From contig NZ_MVOL01000011.1 of NCBI RefSeq assembly GCF_002018875.1, positions 1 through 64,000 of the forward strand: a stretch of 64,000 bases of DNA. Reading direction: 5' to 3'. Source of the stretch: Pseudomonas sp. MF4836. Its GTDB lineage: Bacteria > Pseudomonadota > Gammaproteobacteria > Pseudomonadales > Pseudomonadaceae. The first letter of the stretch is position 1; each line of letters opens with the position of its first letter. The position numbers and the translations under genes were made by a program. The notes under the pieces were generated by a model. That model searched no databases and was not told where the DNA came from. It worked only from the letters and a program-made list of their open reading frames with translations. Of the stretch, positions 50,090 through 58,452 are shown one piece after another.

Positions 50090-51937
50090 ATGCAAAAATC
50101 TCTAATAGCTTTATCAACACTAACCCTTGTGTTGAGTGCAAATACTGCTTTTGCAATTACACAACAATCTGAAACTAAAACTGAATTTTGCCCCATAAAT
50201 TACATAGGAAAAATAGTAAGTTCTAGAACGTATAATTTGTATGCAGACGGTACAAAAGATAACTATTCAGATTGGACAAAAACACAGGATACCTGCGTTT
50301 CAAGGCAAACAGAATCAGAGTGGAAATCATGCCCACAAGCAAATTACGTGGGTCAAATCGTTAACGAAAGAACATATGATTTGTATTTGGATGGCACAAA
50401 AAACAACTATTCTGCTTGGGTTAAAACACAAGATAGCTGTCAATTGATGAATACAAAAACCGTTGAAAATTATAATTGCGCAACGAAAGCCCCATCTTAT
50501 CCGCTCGGCTTTACATTAGAAACATGGACTAGAACGGTAAAAGACGGCATTGCGACAGATTGGAAATTGAATAGATTTTATCCAATAGAAAACTACTGCT
50601 ATAAAACGGTAACTGAAACCAAAAACCCTACCTGTTCCGCAGGCTATTCAGGGCAAATGACGCAATCAAGAACGTATGATTTATTAGCATCGGGCAGCAC
50701 AAAAAATGATACAGGCTTCATCACAACGCAAGACACATGTTTAAAAAATGAAAGCCAAAATGACGAATGCACAATAGATACGTCATCAATTCAAAACGGT
50801 GCGTTCACTCTTAAAGGCTCATATAACACCGGTTTTTATTGGGGGAAATATGGAATACATGCTGTGATGGTTCCAGTTCCCGGCACTAGTTTTACTCAAA
50901 ATGGTTATACATATTACGTCGGGGCACACAGTGGAGCGGATGTTTACGGAATATGCAGAAAGCCAGATTTGGCTTTTAGCTATTATGGTTATGACAATTC
51001 AAAATCTTTATGCCCTTCTGACAAGCCTTTAGGTGTAATCAATACACAACAAAAATATGAGGTTTGGACTGATGGTTCAATCAGAAACAAATCGGAATGG
51101 TACGAAACATCAAATACTTGTGAAGCGATTAAAGCGCAAACAGTTGAAGTCAAACCCGGCAGCGAAACTGTAAGCTGTGATAGCTATTACGGAGTTCAAG
51201 CAGGAACGTACAGCGGGAACGTAACAAAAACGGGCGACAACATCACAATCTTTGACCCAGCATCAGGAACGACTAACACAACGTTTCAAACGAAAAGCGA
51301 AGACACAACATCATGTATGAAAGAAATCACAGCGACTACAAAAGAAATCATTGAAGAAGATTGCCCTGCTGGCTTTTCAGGAAAAATCACCTCGTATTTA
51401 ATAAAAGCCGAAGGCGCGAATGGCAGCGTTTATCCGTATGGAACAACCCCGATTTTAGAATCTAATACATGCATTGCTTCATCTACGGATACTGAAACGC
51501 CAGCAGAGGCAGCAAAACAACAAAACACTGTATTATCAAATTTAAGCTTTACCACCACCTCAATTTCTAAAAGCGACTTGATAATAAACGAGCTTAATAA
51601 AATTAATACATCAAATCCAGAAAGAAAAAGTTACATCATGAATATCAATGCTGATGATTTGAGCGTTTCTGCTTTTGATAAAAACAAAATCACCAATCTT
51701 GTAAAGACTTTCAAAACAAAGCTTGGGAGTCAATCAGCAAACGTAAAATTAGTATCTGTACCAAACAATTTAGAAAAATACATTGGTCAAAATGGCTTGA
51801 CGATGGACAAAATCAAGAATGAAAAATTGGCTATGACAGGCTCAACAATTGACGGCGGCACAGTCACTGTTAAGTACCTTTCTCTTACCAACACGAAGCC
51901 CGCGCAATCGAGCTTCACAGTCAAAGTGTTTGATTGA
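50090..51937 (+). CDS. Secreted cysteine-rich repeat protein, possible surface adhesin
   Basis: A 615-residue protein with a signal peptide (to about residue 22). At least five repeats of about 45 residues have the form C-P/S-x-x-Y/F-x-G-x-I/M ... Y-x-x-x-x-D/S-G ... W/F-x-x-T-x-x-x-C, e.g. CPQANYVGQIVNERTYDLY to WVKTQDSC. Each could be a small disulfide-stapled unit. The last 140 residues lack the repeat and contain serine/threonine- and lysine-rich helical sequence. Similar Cys-rich repeats occur in pilus-tip and tail-fibre proteins, so recognition of recipient cells is a reasonable guess, unproven. Confidence 0.6.
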   Translation: MQKSLIALSTLTLVLSANTAFAITQQSETKTEFCPINYIGKIVSSRTYNLYADGTKDNYSDWTKTQDTCVSRQTESEWKSCPQANYVGQIVNERTYDLYLDGTKNNYSAWVKTQDSCQLMNTKTVENYNCATKAPSYPLGFTLETWTRTVKDGIATDWKLNRFYPIENYCYKTVTETKNPTCSAGYSGQMTQSRTYDLLASGSTKNDTGFITTQDTCLKNESQNDECTIDTSSIQNGAFTLKGSYNTGFYWGKYGIHAVMVPVPGTSFTQNGYTYYVGAHSGADVYGICRKPDLAFSYYGYDNSKSLCPSDKPLGVINTQQKYEVWTDGSIRNKSEWYETSNTCEAIKAQTVEVKPGSETVSCDSYYGVQAGTYSGNVTKTGDNITIFDPASGTTNTTFQTKSEDTTSCMKEITATTKEIIEEDCPAGFSGKITSYLIKAEGANGSVYPYGTTPILESNTCIASSTDTETPAEAAKQQNTVLSNLSFTTTSISKSDLIINELNKINTSNPERKSYIMNINADDLSVSAFDKNKITNLVKTFKTKLGSQSANVKLVSVPNNLEKYIGQNGLTMDKIKNEKLAMTGSTIDGGTVTVKYLSLTNTKPAQSSFTVKVFD

Positions 51938-51953
51938 ATCCAATCACCAACAG

Positions 51954-51974
51954 AAGCCCTACGGGGCTTTTTTT
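51954..51974 (+). terminator. Terminator
   Basis: AAGCCC-TACG-GGGCTT followed by seven T residues. Confidence 0.85.
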
Positions 51975-52120
51975 GTGCCTTGAAATCACCACCATGAGCC
52001 GTCCTAACCTTACCCACCATAAAGGCACACCCCAACCTGTGAAAGCTCTCAAATCAATCGACAGCCATCCTAATTAGGAGTTCTGCAATTTTTTTGCTTA
52101 CGGGCTAGTTTGCAAAACCA

Positions 52121-52132
52121 AAATGGTATAAT
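52121..52132 (+). promoter_or_regulatory. Element-type promoter, cassette copy 1
   Basis: AAATGGTATAAT, then the TCGATTAACAAACAACCC leader and the ATG at 52161. The leader recurs almost identically at the next two genes. Confidence 0.85.
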
Positions 52133-52160
52133 TCGATTAACAAACAACCCTTTACTAAAA

Positions 52161-52406
52161 ATGAGAACAACATTAGTCCAAACCATAAAAAGATTAAACT
52201 TAAGATCCGACACCAACCCAATCTATTTGACATTCAATCTATGCATTTGCATATACTTATCAGCCCTTACACTCCCACTCATAAAAGAAGCTTTGAAATT
52301 AGGAGATAGAAACTCTATATACTTACTAATCCTTCATTATTTATTCATGTGGAGCTTCTTAACGGCGTTTTTTTTACCTTTCCCTCTGTATAGCCTATTT
52401 ATTTAA
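52161..52406 (+). CDS. Small membrane protein, N-terminal half of a split paralogue
   Basis: An 81-residue protein starting MRTTLVQTIKR, like the 52846 gene (MRTTLLQTLSR), with two membrane helices in matching positions. It stops where the neighbour continues into a cytoplasmic coiled region; that region exists separately as the 52468 gene. Either a premature stop split an ancestral gene or the neighbour is a fusion. The start is fixed by the promoter module. Confidence 0.65.
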   Translation: MRTTLVQTIKRLNLRSDTNPIYLTFNLCICIYLSALTLPLIKEALKLGDRNSIYLLILHYLFMWSFLTAFFLPFPLYSLFI

Positions 52407-52467
52407 TTTATGTAAGTTATTTCTGAAAACCCGCATACATGAAAATCATATTTTAAGAGGGCTTTCG

Positions 52468-52719
52468 ATGTCAGGGAAAAATCTAAAAGATCCTAAATTA
52501 ATATTAAAAATCTCGAGAGATTTTATAAAGTACAACACCAAAACCGATGCTTTGTTTCTAGCAAACAAAAAATCCGAACATAAGAAACAATTTAAAAATC
52601 GAATAGAAGACAGAGAACACTTGAATAAGTTTCATGAAGATTTAAGAGAACAAGAACACCTAAATAGCCTTGAAGTAAAAAGAATTCATGATGAGTATAA
52701 CGCTTCAAATAACAAATAA
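52468..52719 (+). CDS. Charged coiled-coil protein, C-terminal half of a split paralogue
   Basis: An 83-residue protein aligned with the last 80 residues of the 52846 product (LKDPKLILKISRDFIKYN against LNEPKVRLEISESFRENN; KRIHDEYNASNNK against KRLYDEHKASRNI). It has its own ribosome site (GAGGG, 6-7 bases before the ATG), so it is probably expressed, with translation following the upstream half. Confidence 0.6.
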   Translation: MSGKNLKDPKLILKISRDFIKYNTKTDALFLANKKSEHKKQFKNRIEDREHLNKFHEDLREQEHLNSLEVKRIHDEYNASNNK

Positions 52720-52741
52720 CTTTGCAACCACTGAATAAATG

Positions 52742-52766
52742 ATAACGCCATAAGGCGTTATTTTTA
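52742..52766 (+). terminator. Terminator, cassette copy 1
   Basis: ATAACGCC-ATAA-GGCGTTAT followed by TTTTAT. Confidence 0.8.
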
Positions 52767-52806
52767 TATGCGCAATCCGTCCTTAACTCAGAATCCGCGA
52801 CTTGCC

Positions 52807-52818
52807 AAATGCTATAAT
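52807..52818 (+). promoter_or_regulatory. Element-type promoter, cassette copy 2
   Basis: AAATGCTATAAT with the same TCGATTAACAAACAACCC leader as copy 1; ATG at 52846. Confidence 0.85.
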
Positions 52819-52845
52819 TCGATTAACAAACAACCCTTTACTAAA

Positions 52846-53448
52846 ATGAGAACAACATTACTCCAAACATTATCAAGAATGGAAACAAGAGAGAACGGCG
52901 CCCTTAATAAATCATTACTCCTTGCCACATTTCTTATAGCTTTTATGTTCCTGACTTACCTCATACAAGCTGCATATTTTCAGAAATCATTGATTCCTTT
53001 GCCTAGCGACCCTGTTGAAGCTTTTCATATGCTGGCCTTCGAATCTTTATTTCAAAATTTACTATTTTTTGTTTTTTATTCAATGGGTGTTGTTTTGTGC
53101 GGAACTATTTTCTTCATAGTTTTGCACTTAGAATCACTCTTCAACTTGTTTAGTAGAACGCGCAAATATGAAAATAGATGCTTGCGCAGATATACCAAAT
53201 CAGGGATAGACCTGAATGAGCCCAAAGTGAGATTAGAAATATCTGAGAGTTTCAGAGAGAACAATTCTAAAGACGATGCCTTATTCATTGCCGACAAAAA
53301 GGCTGAACGCGAGAAAAATTTAAGACAGATTATAGAACATCAACAAAAGACAGAAGAACTCGATAGAGATCTCAGAAGGCTTGAAAACCTACATAGACTT
53401 CAAGTAAAAAGACTTTATGATGAACATAAGGCTTCAAGAAACATATAA
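52846..53448 (+). CDS. Membrane protein with cytoplasmic coiled coil (200 aa)
   Basis: Two membrane helices (LLLATFLIAFMFLTYLIQA and FFVFYSMGVVLCGTIFFIVL), then a charged helical C-terminal 90 residues. It is the complete version of the split pair upstream. Start, terminator and promoter belong to a cassette repeated three times in 1.5 kb. Family unknown. Confidence 0.7.
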   Translation: MRTTLLQTLSRMETRENGALNKSLLLATFLIAFMFLTYLIQAAYFQKSLIPLPSDPVEAFHMLAFESLFQNLLFFVFYSMGVVLCGTIFFIVLHLESLFNLFSRTRKYENRCLRRYTKSGIDLNEPKVRLEISESFRENNSKDDALFIADKKAEREKNLRQIIEHQQKTEELDRDLRRLENLHRLQVKRLYDEHKASRNI

Positions 53449-53469
53449 CCTGTCACTACAGATTGAATG

Positions 53470-53494
53470 ATAACGCCAAAAGGCGTTATTTTTA
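53470..53494 (+). terminator. Terminator, cassette copy 2
   Basis: ATAACGCC-AAAA-GGCGTTAT followed by TTTTTAT, nearly identical to copy 1. Confidence 0.8.
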
Positions 53495-53534
53495 TTGTCA
53501 GAATCCGTTCTTAACTCTGAATCAGCGCCTTGCC

Positions 53535-53546
53535 AAATGCTATAAT
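53535..53546 (+). promoter_or_regulatory. Element-type promoter, cassette copy 3
   Basis: AAATGCTATAAT with the leader TCGATAAACAACAACCC; ATG at 53573 after 26 bases. Confidence 0.85.
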
Positions 53547-53572
53547 TCGATAAACAACAACCCTTTACTAAA

Positions 53573-54313
53573 ATGGACCAAACCAACCAGAAACAAACAA
53601 AAAAAAGTAAGCTGTATGTATTCCTAATGTTTACGTTAAGCTTTATAGGTGCAAGTGTCTTTTTTCTATCTGTTTCATATTTTATCCTTCTACATAAAAG
53701 CCTTGATCGACAAGGCTATTATCTTCACCATTACATGAAAGATGAATATATAACACCAATGCTTTACGCCTCTGTTGCGGCGGGTTTAACTTTTTTCATT
53801 TGGCAAAGCATTAGAAACATTATCAACACAAAAAATAGTAAATTCGATAGGGAAAGTTTTCATTTATCATATTTAGTGGTTTTTCTGATATTCACTATGA
53901 CTTTTTTAACTTTAATAACTACACAGATTAGATTTGAGCTTTTGAAAACCCAAGATATCAATTTGATACTGGAAGATGCAACCTTGGAAAAATATGGAGC
54001 ATACAGCGCGTCACGCGCTCCATATTATGAATACAAAAATGCCCAGTTCAGCTTCATTAAAGAACAAGGAGCCAGCTTATTAAAAACACAGAACATTAGT
54101 AATTTATATGCCACCAGCATGCTCATTAAACCAATCGAACCGCCTTACTATGATTTACACAACTTATCTAGGGTTGAACTGGAAGCAGGTTTATGGCCAC
54201 TATTTATTTTTAATTACTTGGTCGCTTTACAATTTTTCTTGGCGATATTATTAAATCTTTGCGTTTATTTAACATCTAAAATGTTACCTACTACCAATCC
54301 ACAAGAGAGGTAA
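53573..54313 (+). CDS. Four-helix membrane protein (246 aa)
   Basis: Helices at about 14-38 (VFLMFTLSFIGASVFFLSV), 58-78, 98-118 (LVVFLIFTMTFLTLITT) and 212-235. A soluble domain of about 95 residues between helices 3 and 4 is probably periplasmic. It shares its promoter region but no clear protein similarity with the two preceding genes. Function unknown. Confidence 0.65.
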   Translation: MDQTNQKQTKKSKLYVFLMFTLSFIGASVFFLSVSYFILLHKSLDRQGYYLHHYMKDEYITPMLYASVAAGLTFFIWQSIRNIINTKNSKFDRESFHLSYLVVFLIFTMTFLTLITTQIRFELLKTQDINLILEDATLEKYGAYSASRAPYYEYKNAQFSFIKEQGASLLKTQNISNLYATSMLIKPIEPPYYDLHNLSRVELEAGLWPLFIFNYLVALQFFLAILLNLCVYLTSKMLPTTNPQER

Positions 54314-54350
54314 CGATTTTCTGTGTTATTTAAGATTGATGATTGCTTAC

Positions 54351-54381
54351 AAAAAATGCCTCTTATGAGGCTTTTTCTTTT
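54351..54381. terminator. Terminator between convergent genes
   Basis: GCCTC-TTAT-GAGGC with an A run on one side and a T run on the other. Confidence 0.8.
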
Positions 54382-54392
54382 GTGGTCAGTCA

Positions 54393-55286
54393 TCAGAAGG
54401 TTATGAGCTTCACAGCATGCTCAAATGCATTTTCCCTCGCTTTGACGTGCCCGAGGCTCATCAGGAAGGCCAACACGTCATCACTGCTGTAATGCTCTGC
54501 AAATGCCTGCCTAGCCACCTTCCTGTCGATTACATCGTCAATCACGGCATCACCAAGAAGCCTAGATTTGTACACCAGCGTTTCACGTAACGCATTTAGG
54601 TAGAAAGCGGTGTCATCAGGGCTACCAGCTTCAACAACAGGCGCTGTGAGCTTCATTCCCCTTACCTTCTGTATCTGAGCCACACATTCAGAGCAGGAAC
54701 GCTTTAGAGAGCGATTGCAGGTCACGAATGACCCTGTGCCATGGTGCTTGAATCCAGCAGCGTGGATAGGTGCTTCAAGGCTCCTTGGACGAGGTACGCG
54801 CAAGGTGCTGACACTCTTGTTCAGAGCCCAAACGAACATCTGCGCGTTGTAGGCATACTGGTCATCAGCTTTATCTTTGTCGATCCTACACACCAAGTCG
54901 TAACGCTTGCTGTGAAGGCTTCCCTTGATGGTTGTTACCAGAGTGGGGGCAAAGCCAAGGCTAGCCAGGTCTTTGAGCTTTACGGACGTGACAGAGCTGA
55001 TAGCAAGATAGTGGTAGGTCTTTGACTTCGGGACAATAGTTACGTCATACCCTTCTATGTTTTTTGCGCTCATCAGCTTGAAAAGCTTGTCGGTCAGCAG
55101 GTCATCTGCAGTGAAGAACTGATCCTTCACACCTTGCGCATTGAATGCTTTCAGACAGAAAGCCGCCTTGCCTTTCTCAATCAAGGCTTCTGTAGCCGGG
55201 TGGAATATTACTTGGAATTTGTCAGCTTCAAAGGATGCTAACTGGTTTGAAAAATGGTCGATTCTAGCTATTTTTGTTTTTGTCAT
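54393..55286 (-). CDS. RepB/primase-like replication protein, possibly catalytically altered
   Basis: A 297-residue protein that follows the pattern of plasmid RepB-type primases: GYDVTIVPKSKTYHYLAI (strand of the active site), GFAPTLVTTIKGSLHSKRYDL (the region usually containing ETS-x-x-x-x-Q), RSLEAPIHAAGFKH (in place of R-L-PG-F-x-N-x-K), and a Cys cluster CNRSLKRSCSEC. The two aspartates expected after the hydrophobic strand are replaced by serines (AISSVTS), so catalysis is doubtful. It lies in a block with two winged-helix proteins and iteron-like palindromes, which supports a replication role. Confidence 0.45.
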   Translation of the reverse strand: MTKTKIARIDHFSNQLASFEADKFQVIFHPATEALIEKGKAAFCLKAFNAQGVKDQFFTADDLLTDKLFKLMSAKNIEGYDVTIVPKSKTYHYLAISSVTSVKLKDLASLGFAPTLVTTIKGSLHSKRYDLVCRIDKDKADDQYAYNAQMFVWALNKSVSTLRVPRPRSLEAPIHAAGFKHHGTGSFVTCNRSLKRSCSECVAQIQKVRGMKLTAPVVEAGSPDDTAFYLNALRETLVYKSRLLGDAVIDDVIDRKVARQAFAEHYSSDDVLAFLMSLGHVKARENAFEHAVKLITF

Positions 55287-55336
55287 TTTTTCTCTCTTTT
55301 TTTTTATTTTTTCTCCTTATGGAGTAGTTGCGAAAA

Positions 55337-55828
55337 TCAGAATGGGATAAGCCCATCAACACCTTCTTGATTCATATCATTATTAAATTGCTTATATTTC
55401 TTGAATTTCTCTTTACAAATCTGTCCGCTTACCAAAGCAGCAGATCTAAACGATTTGTTCAATGCGCTAGGCATTTTCATCTTCTCATCAATACTACCTT
55501 TACAAGCAAACTGGACATTTACCTTAAAAGTCGTTTCACCACCAGTCCTATTACTATTTTTAGTCTCAATGAAATTCATATATCTCAAAACATTTAGGGA
55601 TTTCTTACGAGTATTTTCAGAAACGTCCAAGTACTTATCAAGGTCATGCAGGTTAACTTTGCACTCATTAAATCTATCCATATTTTCGACTGCAGCCATC
55701 AGGATTTGCCCAGCCACTTTATCAAAACCAACTACCGCAATATAATAAGGCATTGCGCTCGTAAGAATTTGCGCGTAAAAATTCTTTTCTAATTTATTAA
55801 ATGTTATACTATTAAAAGGGTTCTTCAT
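55337..55828 (-). CDS. Winged-helix, RepL-like protein
   Basis: A 163-residue protein with a helix-turn-helix and wing in the middle (LDKYLDVSENTRKKSLNVL, then YMNFIETKNSNRTGGETTFKV). This resembles the plasmid replication protein family RepL or a MarR/GntR-like DNA-binding protein. It is in line with a second, shorter winged-helix gene (55886-56197) with a similar pattern. Probable replication or copy-control protein. Confidence 0.5.
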   Translation of the reverse strand: MKNPFNSITFNKLEKNFYAQILTSAMPYYIAVVGFDKVAGQILMAAVENMDRFNECKVNLHDLDKYLDVSENTRKKSLNVLRYMNFIETKNSNRTGGETTFKVNVQFACKGSIDEKMKMPSALNKSFRSAALVSGQICKEKFKKYKQFNNDMNQEGVDGLIPF

Positions 55829-55885
55829 CTCAACCTCAACTCATTAATTAGACTGTTTGCCGCAGTCTTTTTATTTTTCTATCAA

Positions 55886-56197
55886 TTAAAGGTTAAGGAA
55901 CTTAACTTCAATCCACATCATTCCATGGGCTTTATCATGCTCAACAGCTATCAATTTCTGCTCAATTAAAACGTTCATGCATCTGCGTACATTTTCGCTT
56001 GTGCAATCCATCCACTTCATAATCTCTGCTTTGTCCGTATAGACGACATGCAAGCCAGTTTCTGTTTTATCAGCAGCAGTACAGAGTTTTATCAATAGCG
56101 TATGCGCGGAGTGTTTTGTCAAAGCCACTTTACAAAGAGCTTCCAAGGCTTTGTCAGAAGTAGGCAGTTTTATATATCTTCTATTCTCAATGTTCAT
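55886..56197 (-). CDS. Small winged-helix DNA-binding protein
   Basis: A 103-residue protein. The recognition region reads IMKWMDCTSENVRRCMNVL, followed by a wing (LIAVEHDKAHGMMWIEVKF). It is the gene closest to the three palindromes, so it is the natural candidate to bind them. Element-type promoter variant upstream. Confidence 0.6.
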   Translation of the reverse strand: MNIENRRYIKLPTSDKALEALCKVALTKHSAHTLLIKLCTAADKTETGLHVVYTDKAEIMKWMDCTSENVRRCMNVLIEQKLIAVEHDKAHGMMWIEVKFLNL

Positions 56198-56224
56198 GTT
56201 GATTATTATTTAGTTTGTTTTAAT

Positions 56225-56236
56225 ACGATAGCATTT
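56225..56236 (-). promoter_or_regulatory. Element-type promoter variant of the winged-helix gene
   Basis: The minus strand reads AAATGCTATCGT, followed by AAAACAAAC and the ATG at 56197 after 27 bases. The -10 box departs from TATAAT at two positions. Confidence 0.55.
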
Positions 56237-56307
56237 GAAAAATACAAAATTGTGGTTTAAGCACAAATTTGTTGAAAAATATTTTAGTATGAGAAAATAA
56301 AGCAAAC

Positions 56308-56335
56308 TTTGGAGTACAATTTTTTGTACTCCAAA
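56308..56335. repeat. 28-bp palindrome 1 (iteron/operator)
   Basis: A perfect inverted repeat TTTGGAGTACAA-TTTT-TTGTACTCCAAA, the first of three similar sites upstream of the replication-like genes. Confidence 0.9.
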
Positions 56336-56370
56336 AAGAGAAATTCCACAAATATGTTGGAAAACACCGC

Positions 56371-56398
56371 TTTAGAGTACAGTTTTTTGTACTCTAAA
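56371..56398. repeat. 28-bp palindrome 2 (iteron/operator)
   Basis: TTTAGAGTACAG-TTTT-TTGTACTCTAAA, one mismatch between arms. It starts 63 bases after palindrome 1. Confidence 0.9.
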
Positions 56399-56403
56399 AT
56401 ACC

Positions 56404-56431
56404 TTTACAGTACAATTTTTTGTACTCTAAA
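56404..56431. repeat. 28-bp palindrome 3 (iteron/operator)
   Basis: TTTACAGTACAA-TTTT-TTGTACTCTAAA, starting 33 bases after palindrome 2. The core AGTACA and TTGTACT is common to all three. The remainder to 56756 has no supported gene; it contains a GCGCGCGCG stretch followed by TATAAT at about 56476-56490. Confidence 0.85.
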
Positions 56432-56756
56432 GTCTCTACAGGCCACGGAAATCAAGGACTGAAAACCTATAGCGCGCGCGTATAATTTTAGATCTCATTA
56501 AAAACTTAAAGGCGTCAGCAAATCTAGCCATCAATTGCTGGGTAATGGATCATGCGTTGGAATTGAAAATGCATTCGACAGGTCAATGACTTTGATTGAT
56601 CCTTTAAGCTCATTCCTGTTAAGAGGTTCGGGCACTCGCTGCGCGAAATTGTTCAGCACTGCAAGCCCCAAACCTTTGGATCATGCCTTTGTCGCTTAAA
56701 TATCCGTCAAGATACTTTATTAATTAAAGCTATTCCGGCATTTCCATGAACGTACA

Positions 56757-58346
56757 TCAAATATCAAATTTAACCTTTTCAATAGCTTCTTTCTTTGCCA
56801 TGGGTGTTGGTCCATCTGAGTAACGATCAAATGTCATTGAAAGACTACCGCCCACTTCATGCCCGACAATCGACATTACAAGTATGTTTTTCGTATCGGC
56901 ACGTTCAAGCTCCGTGACCATTGTGTGTCGAAAGGAGTGAAAAACCAAATCCTTTGGATATCCAAGCGCAATTTTAAAGGCAGAGAACTCACTGCTCATT
57001 TCTTTAGATTTTGTTCCATACTTACCGCCTCGATTCGTTTTCAGCAAATATCCGTCTTTGGATTCAGCCTTTAAACGTTTAACAAGGGTTAGCAATTCTG
57101 AGTGAATTGGTACAAGCCTTTCACCAGCGTTGGTTTTTGACTGTTTAATATCTATGCAGTAAACACCATCTACCTCAACCAAATCTTCAACCTTGATTTG
57201 GCATATTTCTTCTATTCGTGCGCCTGTGTAGCATCCGAGCCTGATCAAATCAGCAAGGCGTGTCTTTTCTTGGCTTATAGCATTACTGTAGAGCGCCTTG
57301 ACCTGTTCCTTGGTAAAACCTTTACGAGCATCCTCTTTCCGCGCACCACGGCGTATTTTAGCCACAGCGTGATTTGCAAATGGATTAACTGGATATTTTT
57401 GTCTGAAATCCACGTTATTGAACATGAATTTGTAAAAGGCATTGTAGGAACAGAGGTACTGCAATTTCGTTTTATCGGCACATTCAAGCGATTCCAAGAA
57501 AACACGAACCGATTCATAATCAAGCTCAAATTTCTGTTTTTCCAGAAACGACTTAAGCATGTTCAAGCGTTTTACGTGCCGATCAATAGAGCGCAGCGTT
57601 ACCTTACGTTTCACTTCATATTTGTGAAACTCAACGAAATTCTTCTCTGTCAGAGGATGCCTTTTGACGAACTTGGTTGGTTCTGCAATGAAGGTTTTGA
57701 CCTGTTCCTTCTCTGCATTGGTTTCTGCATATCCGTGGAATGAACCTAATTCAAGGGTATTTTCCAGCTTCTCAAGGAGCCCTTCCGATTGCTTGAAGGT
57801 TTTGCTTGGTTGGCTCTGGAATTCGTTCAGCTCAGTCAAAATCGAAGCCAGTGCCGGGTGCAAATCCTCACCAAGAGCCTCTTTTTCTTCAGCCAAAAGA
57901 TTCAAAAAACTATGGTGGCTCTCTATTTCCTTCACTGCCTGTACGTCTTCATATTCTGAATCTTGAAAGGCTTTCTTCCTATCATCTTTCCGCTCCATCA
58001 GCCTGCGCTTGATCTCGCCCAGGTTCTGGAACATTTCGTCAAATTTCACATCGACTGGCAGTGAAGCTAGGTTCTGCATTTCTTGCTCAATGACGAGCTT
58101 GCGCCGTTCCACTGCTATGCGGTTTTTGAACTCATGCAGATCCTTGGTACGAAGCACAAGGGCTTCGCTCTTACGACCCGTTTTGAGGCTCTTGATGAAC
58201 TCAGTTCGGTTCCCAAAAGCAGACCTAACATCCTTGGGAATCGCTACGCGGACGTACCACGTTCCATCGATGTTTTTGAGATTATCGACCGCCATAGCGT
58301 GAGCATCCTGTACAATTTTTAACCTGAAGGCATATGGCCTTCTCAT
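56757..58346 (-). CDS. int: Tyrosine recombinase (integrase)
   Basis: A 529-residue phage-type integrase. It has an N-terminal arm-binding-like part (NLKNIDGTWYVRVAIPKDVR), a core-binding SAM-like domain (about 250-350), and a catalytic domain with the arginine in CYTGARIEEICQIK, HSFRHTMVTEL (HxxR) and VGHEVGGSLSMTFDRYSDG (H...Y). It would integrate and excise the element. The ATG at 58346 is chosen because the longer frame (to 58508) runs through the tRNA-like attachment site; an ATG 17 codons further in is also possible. It points away from the attachment site. Confidence 0.92.
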   Translation of the reverse strand: MRRPYAFRLKIVQDAHAMAVDNLKNIDGTWYVRVAIPKDVRSAFGNRTEFIKSLKTGRKSEALVLRTKDLHEFKNRIAVERRKLVIEQEMQNLASLPVDVKFDEMFQNLGEIKRRLMERKDDRKKAFQDSEYEDVQAVKEIESHHSFLNLLAEEKEALGEDLHPALASILTELNEFQSQPSKTFKQSEGLLEKLENTLELGSFHGYAETNAEKEQVKTFIAEPTKFVKRHPLTEKNFVEFHKYEVKRKVTLRSIDRHVKRLNMLKSFLEKQKFELDYESVRVFLESLECADKTKLQYLCSYNAFYKFMFNNVDFRQKYPVNPFANHAVAKIRRGARKEDARKGFTKEQVKALYSNAISQEKTRLADLIRLGCYTGARIEEICQIKVEDLVEVDGVYCIDIKQSKTNAGERLVPIHSELLTLVKRLKAESKDGYLLKTNRGGKYGTKSKEMSSEFSAFKIALGYPKDLVFHSFRHTMVTELERADTKNILVMSIVGHEVGGSLSMTFDRYSDGPTPMAKKEAIEKVKFDI

Positions 58347-58452
58347 CTGCACAGAATGTAATGCCACGAACAGCTTTTTGGAAGTGGTTTTTGGAAGTAA
58401 AAATTGCTGGAAGCACCGCATATCAAGGTTTACAGGGGGTTGCGCCATTTTA

